Of a stretch of DNA of 64,000 nucleotides, positions 17,801-25,039 are shown piece after piece (within the stretch, counting starts at the first letter, position 1; every line of letters begins with the position of its first letter). The DNA is from Sulfuricurvum sp. IAE1 (lineage in GTDB: Bacteria > Campylobacterota > Campylobacteria > Campylobacterales > Sulfurimonadaceae): positions 310,001 to 374,000 of the forward strand of contig NZ_SLTI01000007.1 of assembly GCF_004347735.1 (NCBI RefSeq). Direction: 5' to 3'. Under the pieces are notes generated by a model that saw only the letters and a list, made by a program, of their open reading frames with translations, did no database searches and was not told where the DNA came from. The translations under genes were made by a program, and so were the position numbers.

Positions 17801-18919
17801 ATGCGAAGCACATCCCCGGCAACCGTCACCGTTGTGAGCGAAGGTATCAAAACCCGCCTGGTATGCCGGGGGGATTGGACGCTTCCCAATATTTGCGACG
17901 CGGCCCGTACCCTTGAGCAGTTTCGTCCGCTAACGTCCGTCGAATGGGACGTGCGTGAAGTATGCGACGTCGATTCGGCCGGAATGGCCCTGTGGCATCT
18001 CTACGACCGTTCATTTCGGGAGAACGGCATCGAATCGACCCTCATCGGAGCGGACGTTAACCGGACCAAACTTTACCGTCTCCTTTACCCCCATCCGATC
18101 CAAGACACCCCTCCTCCCGCCGAGCCGTCATGGCTTTACAGGGTAGGATTCCAAACCCATCGTCACCTCACAGGCGTCATGAATTTTCTCGAGTTTTTAG
18201 GAGAGGCTTTCGTATTGCTGTTCTACACATTGCGGTATCCTTCGAAAATCCGCTGGCATGCGATCGGCGCGCACGTTCGGACGACCGGGGCGCAGGCTCT
18301 GCCGATCATCGCGATCAGCGCTTTTCTGATCGGGGTGGTCATCGCATACCAAAGTATCGTGCAGCTTCAGAAATTCGGGGCCGACATCTTCATCGTCGAT
18401 ACGATCGGCATTTCCCTCACCCGTGAACTGGCACCCCTTATAACGGCGATCGTCGTCGCCGGGCGCAGCGGTTCGGCCTTTACGGCACAGGTCGGAGCGA
18501 TGAAAATGACGCAGGAGATCGACGCCATGAGAACGATGGGGTTCAACCCGTTCGTTTTTCTAGTATGGCCCCGCGTGCTTGCCCTCATGATGGTGATGCC
18601 CCTGCTGATTTTTTTCGCCGATATCGTCGGTATTTTCGGCGGTATGGTGATCGCCTCGACCCAGTCGCACATCAGTTTCACCGAATTCATCCATCGGCTC
18701 CAAAACGCCCTCGCCCTCAAACATTACGTTATCGGAATCGTCAAAGGACCGTTTTTTGCCTTTCTGATTGCAATGGTGAGCCTTTACCGGGGATTCCAGG
18801 TATCGATGAATACCGAAAGCATCGGCCACTATACGACCAAGAGCGTCGTCAATTCGATTTTTCTTGTTATCGCGTGCGATGCCGTTTTCTCGGTACTCCT
18901 GACGGAGCTGAGATTATGA
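17801..18919 (+). CDS. mlaE: MlaE-type lipid ABC transporter permease with STAS domain
   Basis: Inner-membrane permease of the Mla/MCE phospholipid transport system. Residues 1-100 form a STAS-like domain (VREVCDVDSAGMALWHLYDR), fused here to the permease; in E. coli the equivalent protein MlaB is separate. The permease follows: IRWHAIGAHVRTTGAQALPI, then the signature LTRELAPLITAIVVAGRSGS with the conserved Glu, and AQVGAMKMTQEIDAMRTMGF. Total 372 residues with about five membrane helices. Its stop overlaps the start of the ATPase gene (ATGA). It heads a five-gene run to pfkA. There is no ribosome site before the ATG. Confidence 0.93.
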   Translation: MRSTSPATVTVVSEGIKTRLVCRGDWTLPNICDAARTLEQFRPLTSVEWDVREVCDVDSAGMALWHLYDRSFRENGIESTLIGADVNRTKLYRLLYPHPIQDTPPPAEPSWLYRVGFQTHRHLTGVMNFLEFLGEAFVLLFYTLRYPSKIRWHAIGAHVRTTGAQALPIIAISAFLIGVVIAYQSIVQLQKFGADIFIVDTIGISLTRELAPLITAIVVAGRSGSAFTAQVGAMKMTQEIDAMRTMGFNPFVFLVWPRVLALMMVMPLLIFFADIVGIFGGMVIASTQSHISFTEFIHRLQNALALKHYVIGIVKGPFFAFLIAMVSLYRGFQVSMNTESIGHYTTKSVVNSIFLVIACDAVFSVLLTELRL

Positions 18920-19671
18920 AAAAAGCCCTCATTACCGTCCGAGACGTCGTTACGGCATTCGATGACAATCTGGTACACGATCATGTCAGCTGTACCGTTT
19001 ACGAAAACGAAATCTATGCTCTGCTTGGGGGAAGCGGGTCAGGTAAATCGACCCTGTTACGGGAGATGATCATGCTCGAACGCCCCCGCAGCGGCCGGAT
19101 CGAGGTACTCGGGTACGACCTCGCGCGCCTCTCGTACGAAGAGGCCCAAAACCTTCGCGGAAAATGGGGGGTTTTGTTTCAGTCCGGAGCCCTCTATTCG
19201 TCGTTGACGGTCGGTGAAAATATTGCGCTGCTCTACCATGAATACACCCGACTCCCGCCCAAACTGGTCCGTGAGCTCGTCAAGCTCAAAATCGACCTAG
19301 TCGGCCTCCCCCCTCACGCCGTCCATCTCTACCCCGCCCAGCTCAGCGGCGGCATGGTCAAGCGGGCCGCGCTCGCACGGGCACTCGCCCTCGACCCCAA
19401 ATTGCTTTTTCTCGACGAGCCCACATCGGGGCTCGATCCGCTGAGCTCGCGCCAATTCGATACCCTCATCCGGGAACTCCGCGACCTTTTGGGGCTGACG
19501 GTGGTTCTGGTTACCCACGATTTGGATACCATACACCACATCGTCGACCGTTTCACCCTCCTGGGGGACAAAAAGGCGATTGCCGAGGGAACACTCTCTG
19601 AAGTGCTTGGCGTCTCCCATCCGATCGTGGATTATTTTTTTCAGAAGGGGACACATGGAATCTCGTTATAA
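18916..19671 (+). CDS. mlaF: MlaF-type ABC transporter ATPase
   Basis: Nucleotide-binding subunit that powers MCE-type lipid transport. In 251 residues: Walker A GGSGSGKST near 38, Q-loop LFQSGALYSSL, ABC signature LSGGMVKRAALARALALDP near 140, Walker B LLFLDEPTSGLDPLS, and the switch His in VLVTHDL. The start is the ATG at 18916, 4 nt overlapping the permease stop; longer upstream reading frames run through mlaE. The last 17 nt overlap mlaD. It acts on the cytoplasmic face as a dimer with two MlaE subunits. Confidence 0.95.
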   Translation: MKKALITVRDVVTAFDDNLVHDHVSCTVYENEIYALLGGSGSGKSTLLREMIMLERPRSGRIEVLGYDLARLSYEEAQNLRGKWGVLFQSGALYSSLTVGENIALLYHEYTRLPPKLVRELVKLKIDLVGLPPHAVHLYPAQLSGGMVKRAALARALALDPKLLFLDEPTSGLDPLSSRQFDTLIRELRDLLGLTVVLVTHDLDTIHHIVDRFTLLGDKKAIAEGTLSEVLGVSHPIVDYFFQKGTHGISL

Positions 19672-20623
19672 CTACACCTTCACGGGCCTTTTCGTCGTCG
19701 TGTTCGCCATGGGGCTCATCGCGTTCGCGTTCTGGCTGGGGAAATACGGTCAGGACGAACACGATTATCGGCGTTTCCATGTCTACATTACCGAGTCGGT
19801 CTCGGGACTCGCCCCCGAAGCGGCGGTCAAATACAACGGTGTCGACGTCGGAAAAGTCGAATCGATCCGGATCAATCCCCGCAATAACGAAGAGGTCGAA
19901 CTTATCCTGAAAATCAAAAAAGAGACCCCCATCAAAACCGATTCGTACGCGGTGCTGAAATTCTACGGCATCACGGGGCTGGCGTTCATCGAGATCACGG
20001 GAGGCTCCAACAACGCCCCCTTGCTGATGGAAAACGGCCAGCGCGCTTCCGTCATCCCCTCGCGCCCCTCGCTCATTACGCGGCTGGACGAATCGCTGAG
20101 CAACGTCGCCAACAAACTTTCCCAGACCCTTGACCGCGCCGACCGCCTTTTCGATGACCGCAACATCGAAAACGTCCGGCAAAGCCTCGAACATCTCCGC
20201 TCGCTAAGCGCACAGATCGACGGATACCAAAAAGAGATCAAGACGATCCTCGAACGGAGTGCCGCGCTCGAATCAAACGCTTCCGAAGCACTCGGAAGCA
20301 TGAAAAACGCCGCCGGAAGCGTGAAACAGACCTCGGATAACCTCAATACGCTGGTGCAGACGAAAATGACCGCAACACTCGATTCACTCCACAAAACGTC
20401 GATCCGCAGCGACGCGCTGATCCATAAACTCGAAACGTCGCTGGACCGAGGTGACTACGATCTCAAATCGATTGCTTCCCCTACCGCCGCCGAGCTTAGC
20501 GAGCTGATTTCCCAGACCAAAACGCTCACCCAGGAGATGGAGACGACGATCCGGGAGCTGCGCGAAAGTCCTTCGGATCTTCTTTTCAAAAAAACACCCC
20601 ACAAACCCGGTCCAGGAGAATAA
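19655..20623 (+). CDS. mlaD: MlaD-type MCE domain protein
   Basis: Periplasmic lipid-binding subunit anchored in the inner membrane. The 322 residues begin with MESRYNYTFTGLFVVVFAMG, running into one membrane helix, then a single MCE domain near 40-130 (VSGLAPEAAVKYNGVDVGKV, then YGITGLAFIEITGG). From about 145 to 290 it is helical with heptad character, like the extended MCE proteins that span the periplasm. The ATG at 19655 lies inside the end of mlaF, with AGAAGGGG just upstream; a longer frame from 19580 is an overlap artefact. Confidence 0.93.
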   Translation: MESRYNYTFTGLFVVVFAMGLIAFAFWLGKYGQDEHDYRRFHVYITESVSGLAPEAAVKYNGVDVGKVESIRINPRNNEEVELILKIKKETPIKTDSYAVLKFYGITGLAFIEITGGSNNAPLLMENGQRASVIPSRPSLITRLDESLSNVANKLSQTLDRADRLFDDRNIENVRQSLEHLRSLSAQIDGYQKEIKTILERSAALESNASEALGSMKNAAGSVKQTSDNLNTLVQTKMTATLDSLHKTSIRSDALIHKLETSLDRGDYDLKSIASPTAAELSELISQTKTLTQEMETTIRELRESPSDLLFKKTPHKPGPGE

Positions 20624-20625
20624 CC

Positions 20626-21231
20626 ATGCAACGATCCCTCCTTTTGTTTCTCGGCGCATTGACGTTTGCGGGATGTTCGCTGAACTCCCCCGCAAGCAGT
20701 GTCTACACGATTCTGCCCCTGCCGGAGGCTTCCCCCGACATCTCAGCACCGCGCCATGGGGGAACGGTTAAACTCGCCCCGACCCGTACCCTCCCCTCGC
20801 TGGGCACGAAGAGCCTTCGCTATCTGCGTCCGCAGGGGGAATCAGGCGAATACCTCTACAGCCGATGGAGCGATGCCCCCGCTTTGCTGATCGAACGGAC
20901 GCTGGTCTCATCGCTGCAAAACAAAAAACTCTACGCCGCGGTCCTTCCCCCCGGTTCGGCCGCCGCACCTTCGCACCTGCTCGAGTCGGATCTCACTTCC
21001 TTTGAGCACCGTTTTCGCCCCAATGGGGGGAGTGAAGGCTACATCGACATGACCTATCGCCTCGTCGATCCGAAAACCAAACAGACGCTTGCTTCCAAAC
21101 GGTTTCAAATCGTCGCTGCCGCCGCAACCGACGATGCCAAAGGTGGTGTCGACGCCCTCAGCCGCGCCACCCGCGAACTTGCCCGTCAGAGCACCGAATG
21201 GCTGGCGGACTATCTACAGGAGAAACCATGA
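20626..21231 (+). CDS. ABC transport auxiliary lipoprotein (PqiC/YmbA-like)
   Basis: Lipoprotein of the ABC-type auxiliary component family, which accompanies MCE systems and sits on the outer membrane's inner face. The 201 residues start with a lipoprotein signal whose lipobox is LTFAGC (lipidated Cys near residue 17). Then come SVYTILPLPEASP near the N-terminus and RYLRPQGESGEYLYSRWSDA, the conserved YxxxRWxD region that identifies the family. It follows mlaD by 2 nt. The stop overlaps the pfkA start by 4 nt. It takes the place of MlaC in this operon; no MlaC or MlaA gene is seen in the window. Confidence 0.87.
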   Translation: MQRSLLLFLGALTFAGCSLNSPASSVYTILPLPEASPDISAPRHGGTVKLAPTRTLPSLGTKSLRYLRPQGESGEYLYSRWSDAPALLIERTLVSSLQNKKLYAAVLPPGSAAAPSHLLESDLTSFEHRFRPNGGSEGYIDMTYRLVDPKTKQTLASKRFQIVAAAATDDAKGGVDALSRATRELARQSTEWLADYLQEKP

Positions 21232-22211
21232 ATCAAAACATCGCGATCCTCTGCTCGGGAGGAGACGTTTCGGGGATGAATCCTGCCCTCAAACGCTTCG
21301 TCGAGTATGCGTTTGCCAATAATTTAAATCCTTTTTTCGTATACCACGGCTACGAGGGGCTCATCGACGACCGGATCGTTCCGGCCGGATATTCGGACGT
21401 ATCGGGGATCATCACCCGGGGAGGAACGAAAATCGGTTCGGCCCGTTCCGAACGGTTCAAAGAGAGCAGCTACCGCAGGGTCGCCGCGGAGAACCTCCGC
21501 AAACGTGGCATTTCCATGCTCGTCGTACTCGGGGGAGATGGAAGTTTCCGCGGGATGGAACAGTTTTACAAAGAGAGCGGCATCGCTTTTTGCGGGATCC
21601 CCTCAACCATCGACAACGACATCAACGGAACCGATTACTGTCTGGGAGTCGATACCGCCCTGGGAGTGATCCGTAACGCGATCGACCAGATCCGCGATAC
21701 GGCGTCATCATTCCGACGCGCCTTCGTTGTCGAAACGATGGGACGAAACTGCGGCTACCTTGCCCTTGTCTCGGCTCTTACTTCGGGGGCGGAGTTGTGC
21801 CTGATTCCCGAAATTCCGGTTGACATAGAGGAGTACAAAGAGTGTTTCGCGTCCCAAACGTCGTCCGGAAGGGATTATTTTATCGCTGTTGTATCCGAAG
21901 CGCTGAACGCTTCGTCGACGGTTGCCGAATGGTTTGAGCGTGAGCTCGGCTTCGAAGCCCGGGTGAATGTACTGGGGCATACCCAGCGCGGCGGAAACCC
22001 GAGCGTCTATGATCGCTTGATGGCCTACCGTTTTGTTACCTACGCCATCGACGCCCTCCTTGCGGGAAAAACCGATTCGGTCATCTGTTATACCAAAAGC
22101 CACTTCGTATTCCGCACGATCGACGAAGTCGCGTTACACCCCTACCGTCTCGACGAGGAGCTGCTTAGTCTCGGGCGCGGGCAATTTCTTCCATCGCGCT
22201 GTCAAAGGTAG
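21228..22211 (+). CDS. pfkA: 6-phosphofructokinase
   Basis: Phosphorylates fructose 6-phosphate in glycolysis. The 327 residues show GGDVSGMNPALKRFVEYAF (family: GGDxPGMN), RGGTKIGSARSERF, LGGDGSFRGM and IPSTIDNDINGTDYCLG with the catalytic Asp, then VETMGRNCGYLA and LGHTQRGGNPSVYDR. GGDG rather than GGDD points to ATP as phosphate donor; the next indicator position, usually Gly (ATP type) or Lys (PPi type) in PxTIDND, is Ser here. Start ATG 21228 overlaps the lipoprotein stop (ATGA), so it is expressed with the lipid transporter. Its end overlaps the convergent epimerase gene by 47 nt. Confidence 0.93.
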   Translation: MNQNIAILCSGGDVSGMNPALKRFVEYAFANNLNPFFVYHGYEGLIDDRIVPAGYSDVSGIITRGGTKIGSARSERFKESSYRRVAAENLRKRGISMLVVLGGDGSFRGMEQFYKESGIAFCGIPSTIDNDINGTDYCLGVDTALGVIRNAIDQIRDTASSFRRAFVVETMGRNCGYLALVSALTSGAELCLIPEIPVDIEEYKECFASQTSSGRDYFIAVVSEALNASSTVAEWFERELGFEARVNVLGHTQRGGNPSVYDRLMAYRFVTYAIDALLAGKTDSVICYTKSHFVFRTIDEVALHPYRLDEELLSLGRGQFLPSRCQR

Positions 22212-23028
22212 GGTATAAAAACGTAAACCCCGCTTCCTGCAAACGGCGGGGGTACACCTCTTTGGAATCGAGCATCACGCACGATCCTTCCCCGAAAATG
22301 AGTTTCACCAGCCATGCGGGAAGGTCAAAAAAGGCGGGGCGCTGAAGAATACGGCTCATCGCTTTGGTCTGTGCCAGGTTGCTGATGGGCTCGAGCGCGG
22401 TAAAATTAACGACCCCTTCAATCTGTGGATGTTCGATCAAGAACTCGCACGCGCGGACGAGATCGGCCAGATGTATCCACGAAATCATCTGGTATCCGTC
22501 CCCCATTTTTCCCCCGAGCCCCAAGCGAAACGGAGGAAGCATCTTGGCCATTGCCCCCCCGCCGTTGCCGTAAACCACCCCAAAACGCATCAGGCACACC
22601 CGTGTTTGCTCCGACTGTGCCTTCATCGCCGCACTTTCCCATCCACGGACAAGATCAGCCAGAAAATCATCCGCCGTATGACGCGAGTGTTCGTCATGCT
22701 GATGGAAACTGTCATAGATTCCTACTGCCGAAGCATTCAGGAAAACACGCGGAGGCCGCGCGCACCGTTTGATGCCGCTGACGATCTTTTCGGTCGTTTC
22801 CCACCGGCTTTGACGAAGTAGCTGTTTATATTCATGGGTCCATCTCCCGAGGATATTCGCTCCCGCCAAATTGATAAGTACGTCCGATCCTTCCACTCCC
22901 GAAGCAATTATATCGGCATCCGTGCAGTCCCGAATGCTCAATGCATGAACTTCATCACCTTTCCCTCGAAAATACTTTTCCAACGCGCTTCCTACAAAGC
23001 CGCTCATACCGCAAATGACTATTTTCAT
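22165..23028 (-). CDS. TIGR01777-type NAD-dependent epimerase/dehydratase
   Basis: Short-chain dehydrogenase/epimerase-like protein of the SulA-named TIGR01777 family; substrate unknown. The 287 residues open with KIVICGMSGFVGSALEKYF, a Rossmann NAD(P)-binding motif of GxSGFVG type. Other family marks are VLINLAGANILGRWTHEYK, FLNASAVGIYD (YxxxK region altered), CLMRFGVVYGNGGGAMAKML and a C-terminal VNFTALEPISNLAQTKAM. ATG 23028 is a clear start. It is convergent with pfkA with a 47-nt overlap, and diverges from the NIF3-like gene. Confidence 0.9.
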   Translation of the reverse strand: MKIVICGMSGFVGSALEKYFRGKGDEVHALSIRDCTDADIIASGVEGSDVLINLAGANILGRWTHEYKQLLRQSRWETTEKIVSGIKRCARPPRVFLNASAVGIYDSFHQHDEHSRHTADDFLADLVRGWESAAMKAQSEQTRVCLMRFGVVYGNGGGAMAKMLPPFRLGLGGKMGDGYQMISWIHLADLVRACEFLIEHPQIEGVVNFTALEPISNLAQTKAMSRILQRPAFFDLPAWLVKLIFGEGSCVMLDSKEVYPRRLQEAGFTFLYPTFDSAMEEIARARD

Positions 23029-23097
23029 GAAATCACAAATCCTTTGTTGGCTCTCTGCGACGATTGTAACTTAAAAGGGGTATGGGAGGTTTAAAGT

Positions 23098-23103
23098 TAT
23101 AAT
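23098..23103 (+). promoter_or_regulatory. Putative -10 box for the NIF3-like gene
   Basis: Perfect TATAAT 42 nt before the ATG at 23146; an AAAGGA ribosome site is correctly placed (6-nt spacing). Confidence 0.5.
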
Positions 23104-23145
23104 TGATTCGACACTTTAATCCTGTTCTAAACCAAAGGAATCGCC

Positions 23146-23472
23146 ATGCTGTACCAACTGATCGTCTACGTCCCTGCCGGGGATGCTGAAAATCTTAAAG
23201 AAGCACTGTTTGCAGCAGGTGCCGGCAAATACGAAAATTATGACCGTTGCAGCTGGGAGTGCGGCGGCAGGGGACAATTCCGGCCGCTTCGGGGAGCGAA
23301 TCCCGCCATCGGAAGCATCGATACGGTTGAATACGTCGAAGAGATCAAAATCGAAACGCTCTGCTCGGTCGAAAATCTCAAAAAGGTTTTACGGGCATTA
23401 AAAGAGAACCATCCCTACGAGGAACCGGCTTACGGGGTTATCGAACTGAAAACGCTGGAAGATTTTAAATAG
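23146..23472 (+). CDS. NIF3/YqfO C-terminal-like small protein
   Basis: A 108-residue stand-alone version of the CutA-like insertion domain found inside YqfO/NIF3 proteins. It begins YQLIVYVPAGDAENLKEALF and contains AGAGKYENYDRCSWECGGRG with two Cys, GQFRPLRGANPAIG and the closing LKENHPYEEPAYGVIEL; this last motif (NHPYEEPAY) is diagnostic. Function is unknown; a trimeric CutA-like fold and metal or nucleotide binding are plausible from the family. AAAGGA precedes the ATG. It is convergent with the cytochrome c gene, with hairpins between them. Confidence 0.87.
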   Translation: MLYQLIVYVPAGDAENLKEALFAAGAGKYENYDRCSWECGGRGQFRPLRGANPAIGSIDTVEYVEEIKIETLCSVENLKKVLRALKENHPYEEPAYGVIELKTLEDFK

Positions 23473-23483
23473 AGGGGAGAAGA

Positions 23484-23519
23484 TGCCCCCAAAGGGGCAA
23501 AAAAGGCGGTATCAGCCGC
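23484..23519 (-). terminator. Putative terminator of the cytochrome c gene
   Basis: Read leftward, a short GCGG/CCGC stem spanning the stop codon is followed by T6 (23504-23499), then by a second perfect 6-bp stem TGCCCC/GGGGCA at 23484-23499. The first stem is only 4 bp, so efficiency is uncertain. The second stem could serve transcripts from both sides. Confidence 0.45.
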
Positions 23520-23844
23520 AAGAAGGAACGTTTCCTGAATCCGAACCGTATTCGAACAGGAAGTCGCGCAGGTCTTGAGCCTGGCTTTTGAACAGATCGC
23601 CGTTGAAGTAAGCCGCCGATTTGTCGTTTGCGTGCGCTTTGATGATTTTTGCCGCACCGTTGGCGAAAAGGTCATCCCACTCGTCCTGAGTATGCATCGC
23701 AGCACCTTTTGTACCGCTGCCGTGGCAGTTTTTACAGGTTTTCAAATAGGCTTTTTGCCCTTTTTTGACATCCGCAGATGCGGCTGTACTCATCATTCCT
23801 ACCGCTACAAGTGCAGCAAGAAAGCATGAAGCAGACTTTTTCAT
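23512..23844 (-). CDS. Small periplasmic c-type cytochrome
   Basis: Monohaem cytochrome c of 110 residues for periplasmic electron transfer. The signal peptide is MKKSASCFLAALVAVGMMSTAASA; the haem site is CKNCHGSG (CxxCH) with His as axial ligand, and Met in GAAMHTQDEW is a candidate sixth ligand. After it comes AKIIKAHANDKSAAYFNGDL and a C-terminus ending GNVPSCG with an extra Cys. It stands alone; redox partners cannot be inferred from neighbours. A long stem-loop lies just upstream of its ribosome site (GTAGGAGAACGAC). Confidence 0.9.
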   Translation of the reverse strand: MKKSASCFLAALVAVGMMSTAASADVKKGQKAYLKTCKNCHGSGTKGAAMHTQDEWDDLFANGAAKIIKAHANDKSAAYFNGDLFKSQAQDLRDFLFEYGSDSGNVPSCG

Positions 23845-23872
23845 GTCGTTCTCCTACGAAATTTAATGGTTT

Positions 23873-23914
23873 AAGACACCTTCAACGTTTCCGAAAAAAC
23901 GGTGAAGATGTCTT
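23873..23914 (-). promoter_or_regulatory. Long stem-loop in the cytochrome c leader
   Basis: Inverted repeat with 18-bp arms, 16 of 18 pairing, and a 6-nt CCGAAA loop (plus strand). It lies 29 nt upstream of the ATG and only a few nt after the predicted transcript start, so the mRNA would begin with a stable stem. No U-run follows, so it is not a terminator. It could equally be a DNA operator for a dimeric regulator. Confidence 0.6.
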
Positions 23915-23924
23915 GATGCCGGAC

Positions 23925-23930
23925 ATCATA
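23925..23930 (-). promoter_or_regulatory. Putative -10 box of the cytochrome c gene
   Basis: Minus-strand TATGAT about 80 nt upstream of the ATG; transcription from it would start near 23917, directly before the stem-loop. No -35 match is apparent. Confidence 0.4.
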
Positions 23931-24017
23931 TCCCATAAAGGGTAAATAGAGGTTTAATGTTATGTAAATGTGATAGTTTTTCAGCTTATTTTATCAAAAT
24001 TGTATCAAAGCTTCACG

Positions 24018-24359
24018 TTACTGTTCATCACCGTTATCTTCCGGTTCTTCCTGCGGCATTCCGACGTTGACCTCGCGCCGGATTTTTTCCTGCCGGATTT
24101 TGCGGTACGCTTTGTACTGGGCCTTCCGCAGGGCTTCTGCGTCCAACCCAACTTCCTCGGCAATCGCTTCGGGGGCACAGCCCGCTTCGTTCATTATCAC
24201 CATTTTGAGCTCTTTTTTGGTCAGATGGCGTTTAAGGGCCGCGTAGAGTTCCCGTTCATCCTCACCGATCTCGACGGCGCTGCATCCGTATACGCGTGCG
24301 AGTACTTCGCGGATCGTTTTATCGGGGTTGTACTGGGTCCAGAGTGAATTTTCTAGCAT
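24018..24359 (-). CDS. Unrecognised 113-aa protein with helix-turn-helix-like region
   Basis: Starts MLENSLWTQYNPDKTIREVL at the ATG at 24359, 2 nt after serB. The middle reads LTKKELKMVIMNEAGCAPEA and IAEEVGLDAEALRKAQYKAY, which has the spacing of a helix-turn-helix resembling sigma-factor region 4; the tail is basic (RKIRQEKIRREVN) then acidic (PQEEPEDNGDEQ). No signal peptide. A longer upstream frame lies within serB and is ignored. Similar small proteins appear in other Campylobacterota, as I recall, without known function. DNA binding is a guess from pattern; a tRNA- or ribosome-linked role cannot be excluded. Confidence 0.75.
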   Translation of the reverse strand: MLENSLWTQYNPDKTIREVLARVYGCSAVEIGEDERELYAALKRHLTKKELKMVIMNEAGCAPEAIAEEVGLDAEALRKAQYKAYRKIRQEKIRREVNVGMPQEEPEDNGDEQ

Positions 24360-24361
24360 GG

Positions 24362-24988
24362 TTAAAATACCTTTGTGATGATCTGCGTCAAATCTTTCGT
24401 CTCGACGATAACGTTCGCCTCTTTTTTGAGGATCTCCTTGGCACAAAAGGCCACCCGCGTCCCGGCATGGGCGAACATCGAGCGATCGTTCGCACCGTCC
24501 CCGACCACCATCGTCTCTTCGGGACTGATCCCGAAAAGTCCCTGCAACCGCAGCAGCATGTCCCCTTTGGAGAAATCGAACATCATGTCGCCGCCTACAA
24601 GCCCCGTAAGACGGCCGTGTTTCTCGTGCAAGACGTTCGAGAAATCGGCGTCGTACCCCAAGATTCCTTTTGCGTGCGACGTCGCGCTGCGGAATCCCCC
24701 GCTAAAGCAGACCACTTTAATGCCCCGTGCCTTGAGATCGGCGATGGTCTCGGCCGCGCCAGGCATGTAAGGGAGGTTATGGCAGATCTTCTCCACTTTG
24801 GAAAACTCCAGCCCTTTCAACAGCCCTACCCGCTGCTGCAGGCTTTCGAAAAAATCGAGCTCACCGTTCATAGCCCGTTCGGTGATGGCCGAAACCTCGG
24901 CACCGATCCCCAGCGCTTCCGCAAAAAAATCGATCGTTTCCCCGTCCATCAAGGTCGAATCGAAATCAAATACCGCTAACTTAATCAA
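24362..24988 (-). CDS. serB: Phosphoserine phosphatase
   Basis: HAD-superfamily enzyme for the last step of serine synthesis. The 208 residues contain motif I DFDSTLMDGE (nucleophile and acid Asp, then the SerB-type Glu), motif II VCFSGGFRSA, and motif III/IV KGDMLLRL followed by VVGDGANDRSMF. There is no ACT domain, as in short SerB proteins. The start is TTG at 24988 (MIKLAVFDFDS) with GAGGATG upstream; no ATG is available before the first motif. Co-transcribed with the 113-aa protein that follows, and divergent from the MetF-like gene. Confidence 0.93.
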   Translation of the reverse strand: MIKLAVFDFDSTLMDGETIDFFAEALGIGAEVSAITERAMNGELDFFESLQQRVGLLKGLEFSKVEKICHNLPYMPGAAETIADLKARGIKVVCFSGGFRSATSHAKGILGYDADFSNVLHEKHGRLTGLVGGDMMFDFSKGDMLLRLQGLFGISPEETMVVGDGANDRSMFAHAGTRVAFCAKEILKKEANVIVETKDLTQIITKVF

Positions 24989-25007
24989 AAGACTTCATCC
25001 TCTTTGT

Positions 25008-25013
25008 TATAAT
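25008..25013 (+). promoter_or_regulatory. Extended -10 box for the MetF-like gene
   Basis: TGTTATAAT: a TGn extension plus a perfect TATAAT, 26 nt upstream of the TTG start at 25040, with AAGGG between them. Confidence 0.55.
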
Positions 25014-25039
25014 GGCGCAATTATATCCAAGGGTACCTT

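Noticed and set aside
18565-18915. Longer mlaF frame beginning inside mlaE
   Set aside because: The extension overlaps mlaE in another frame; ATG 18916 gives a standard ABC ATPase N-terminus and the usual ATGA coupling.
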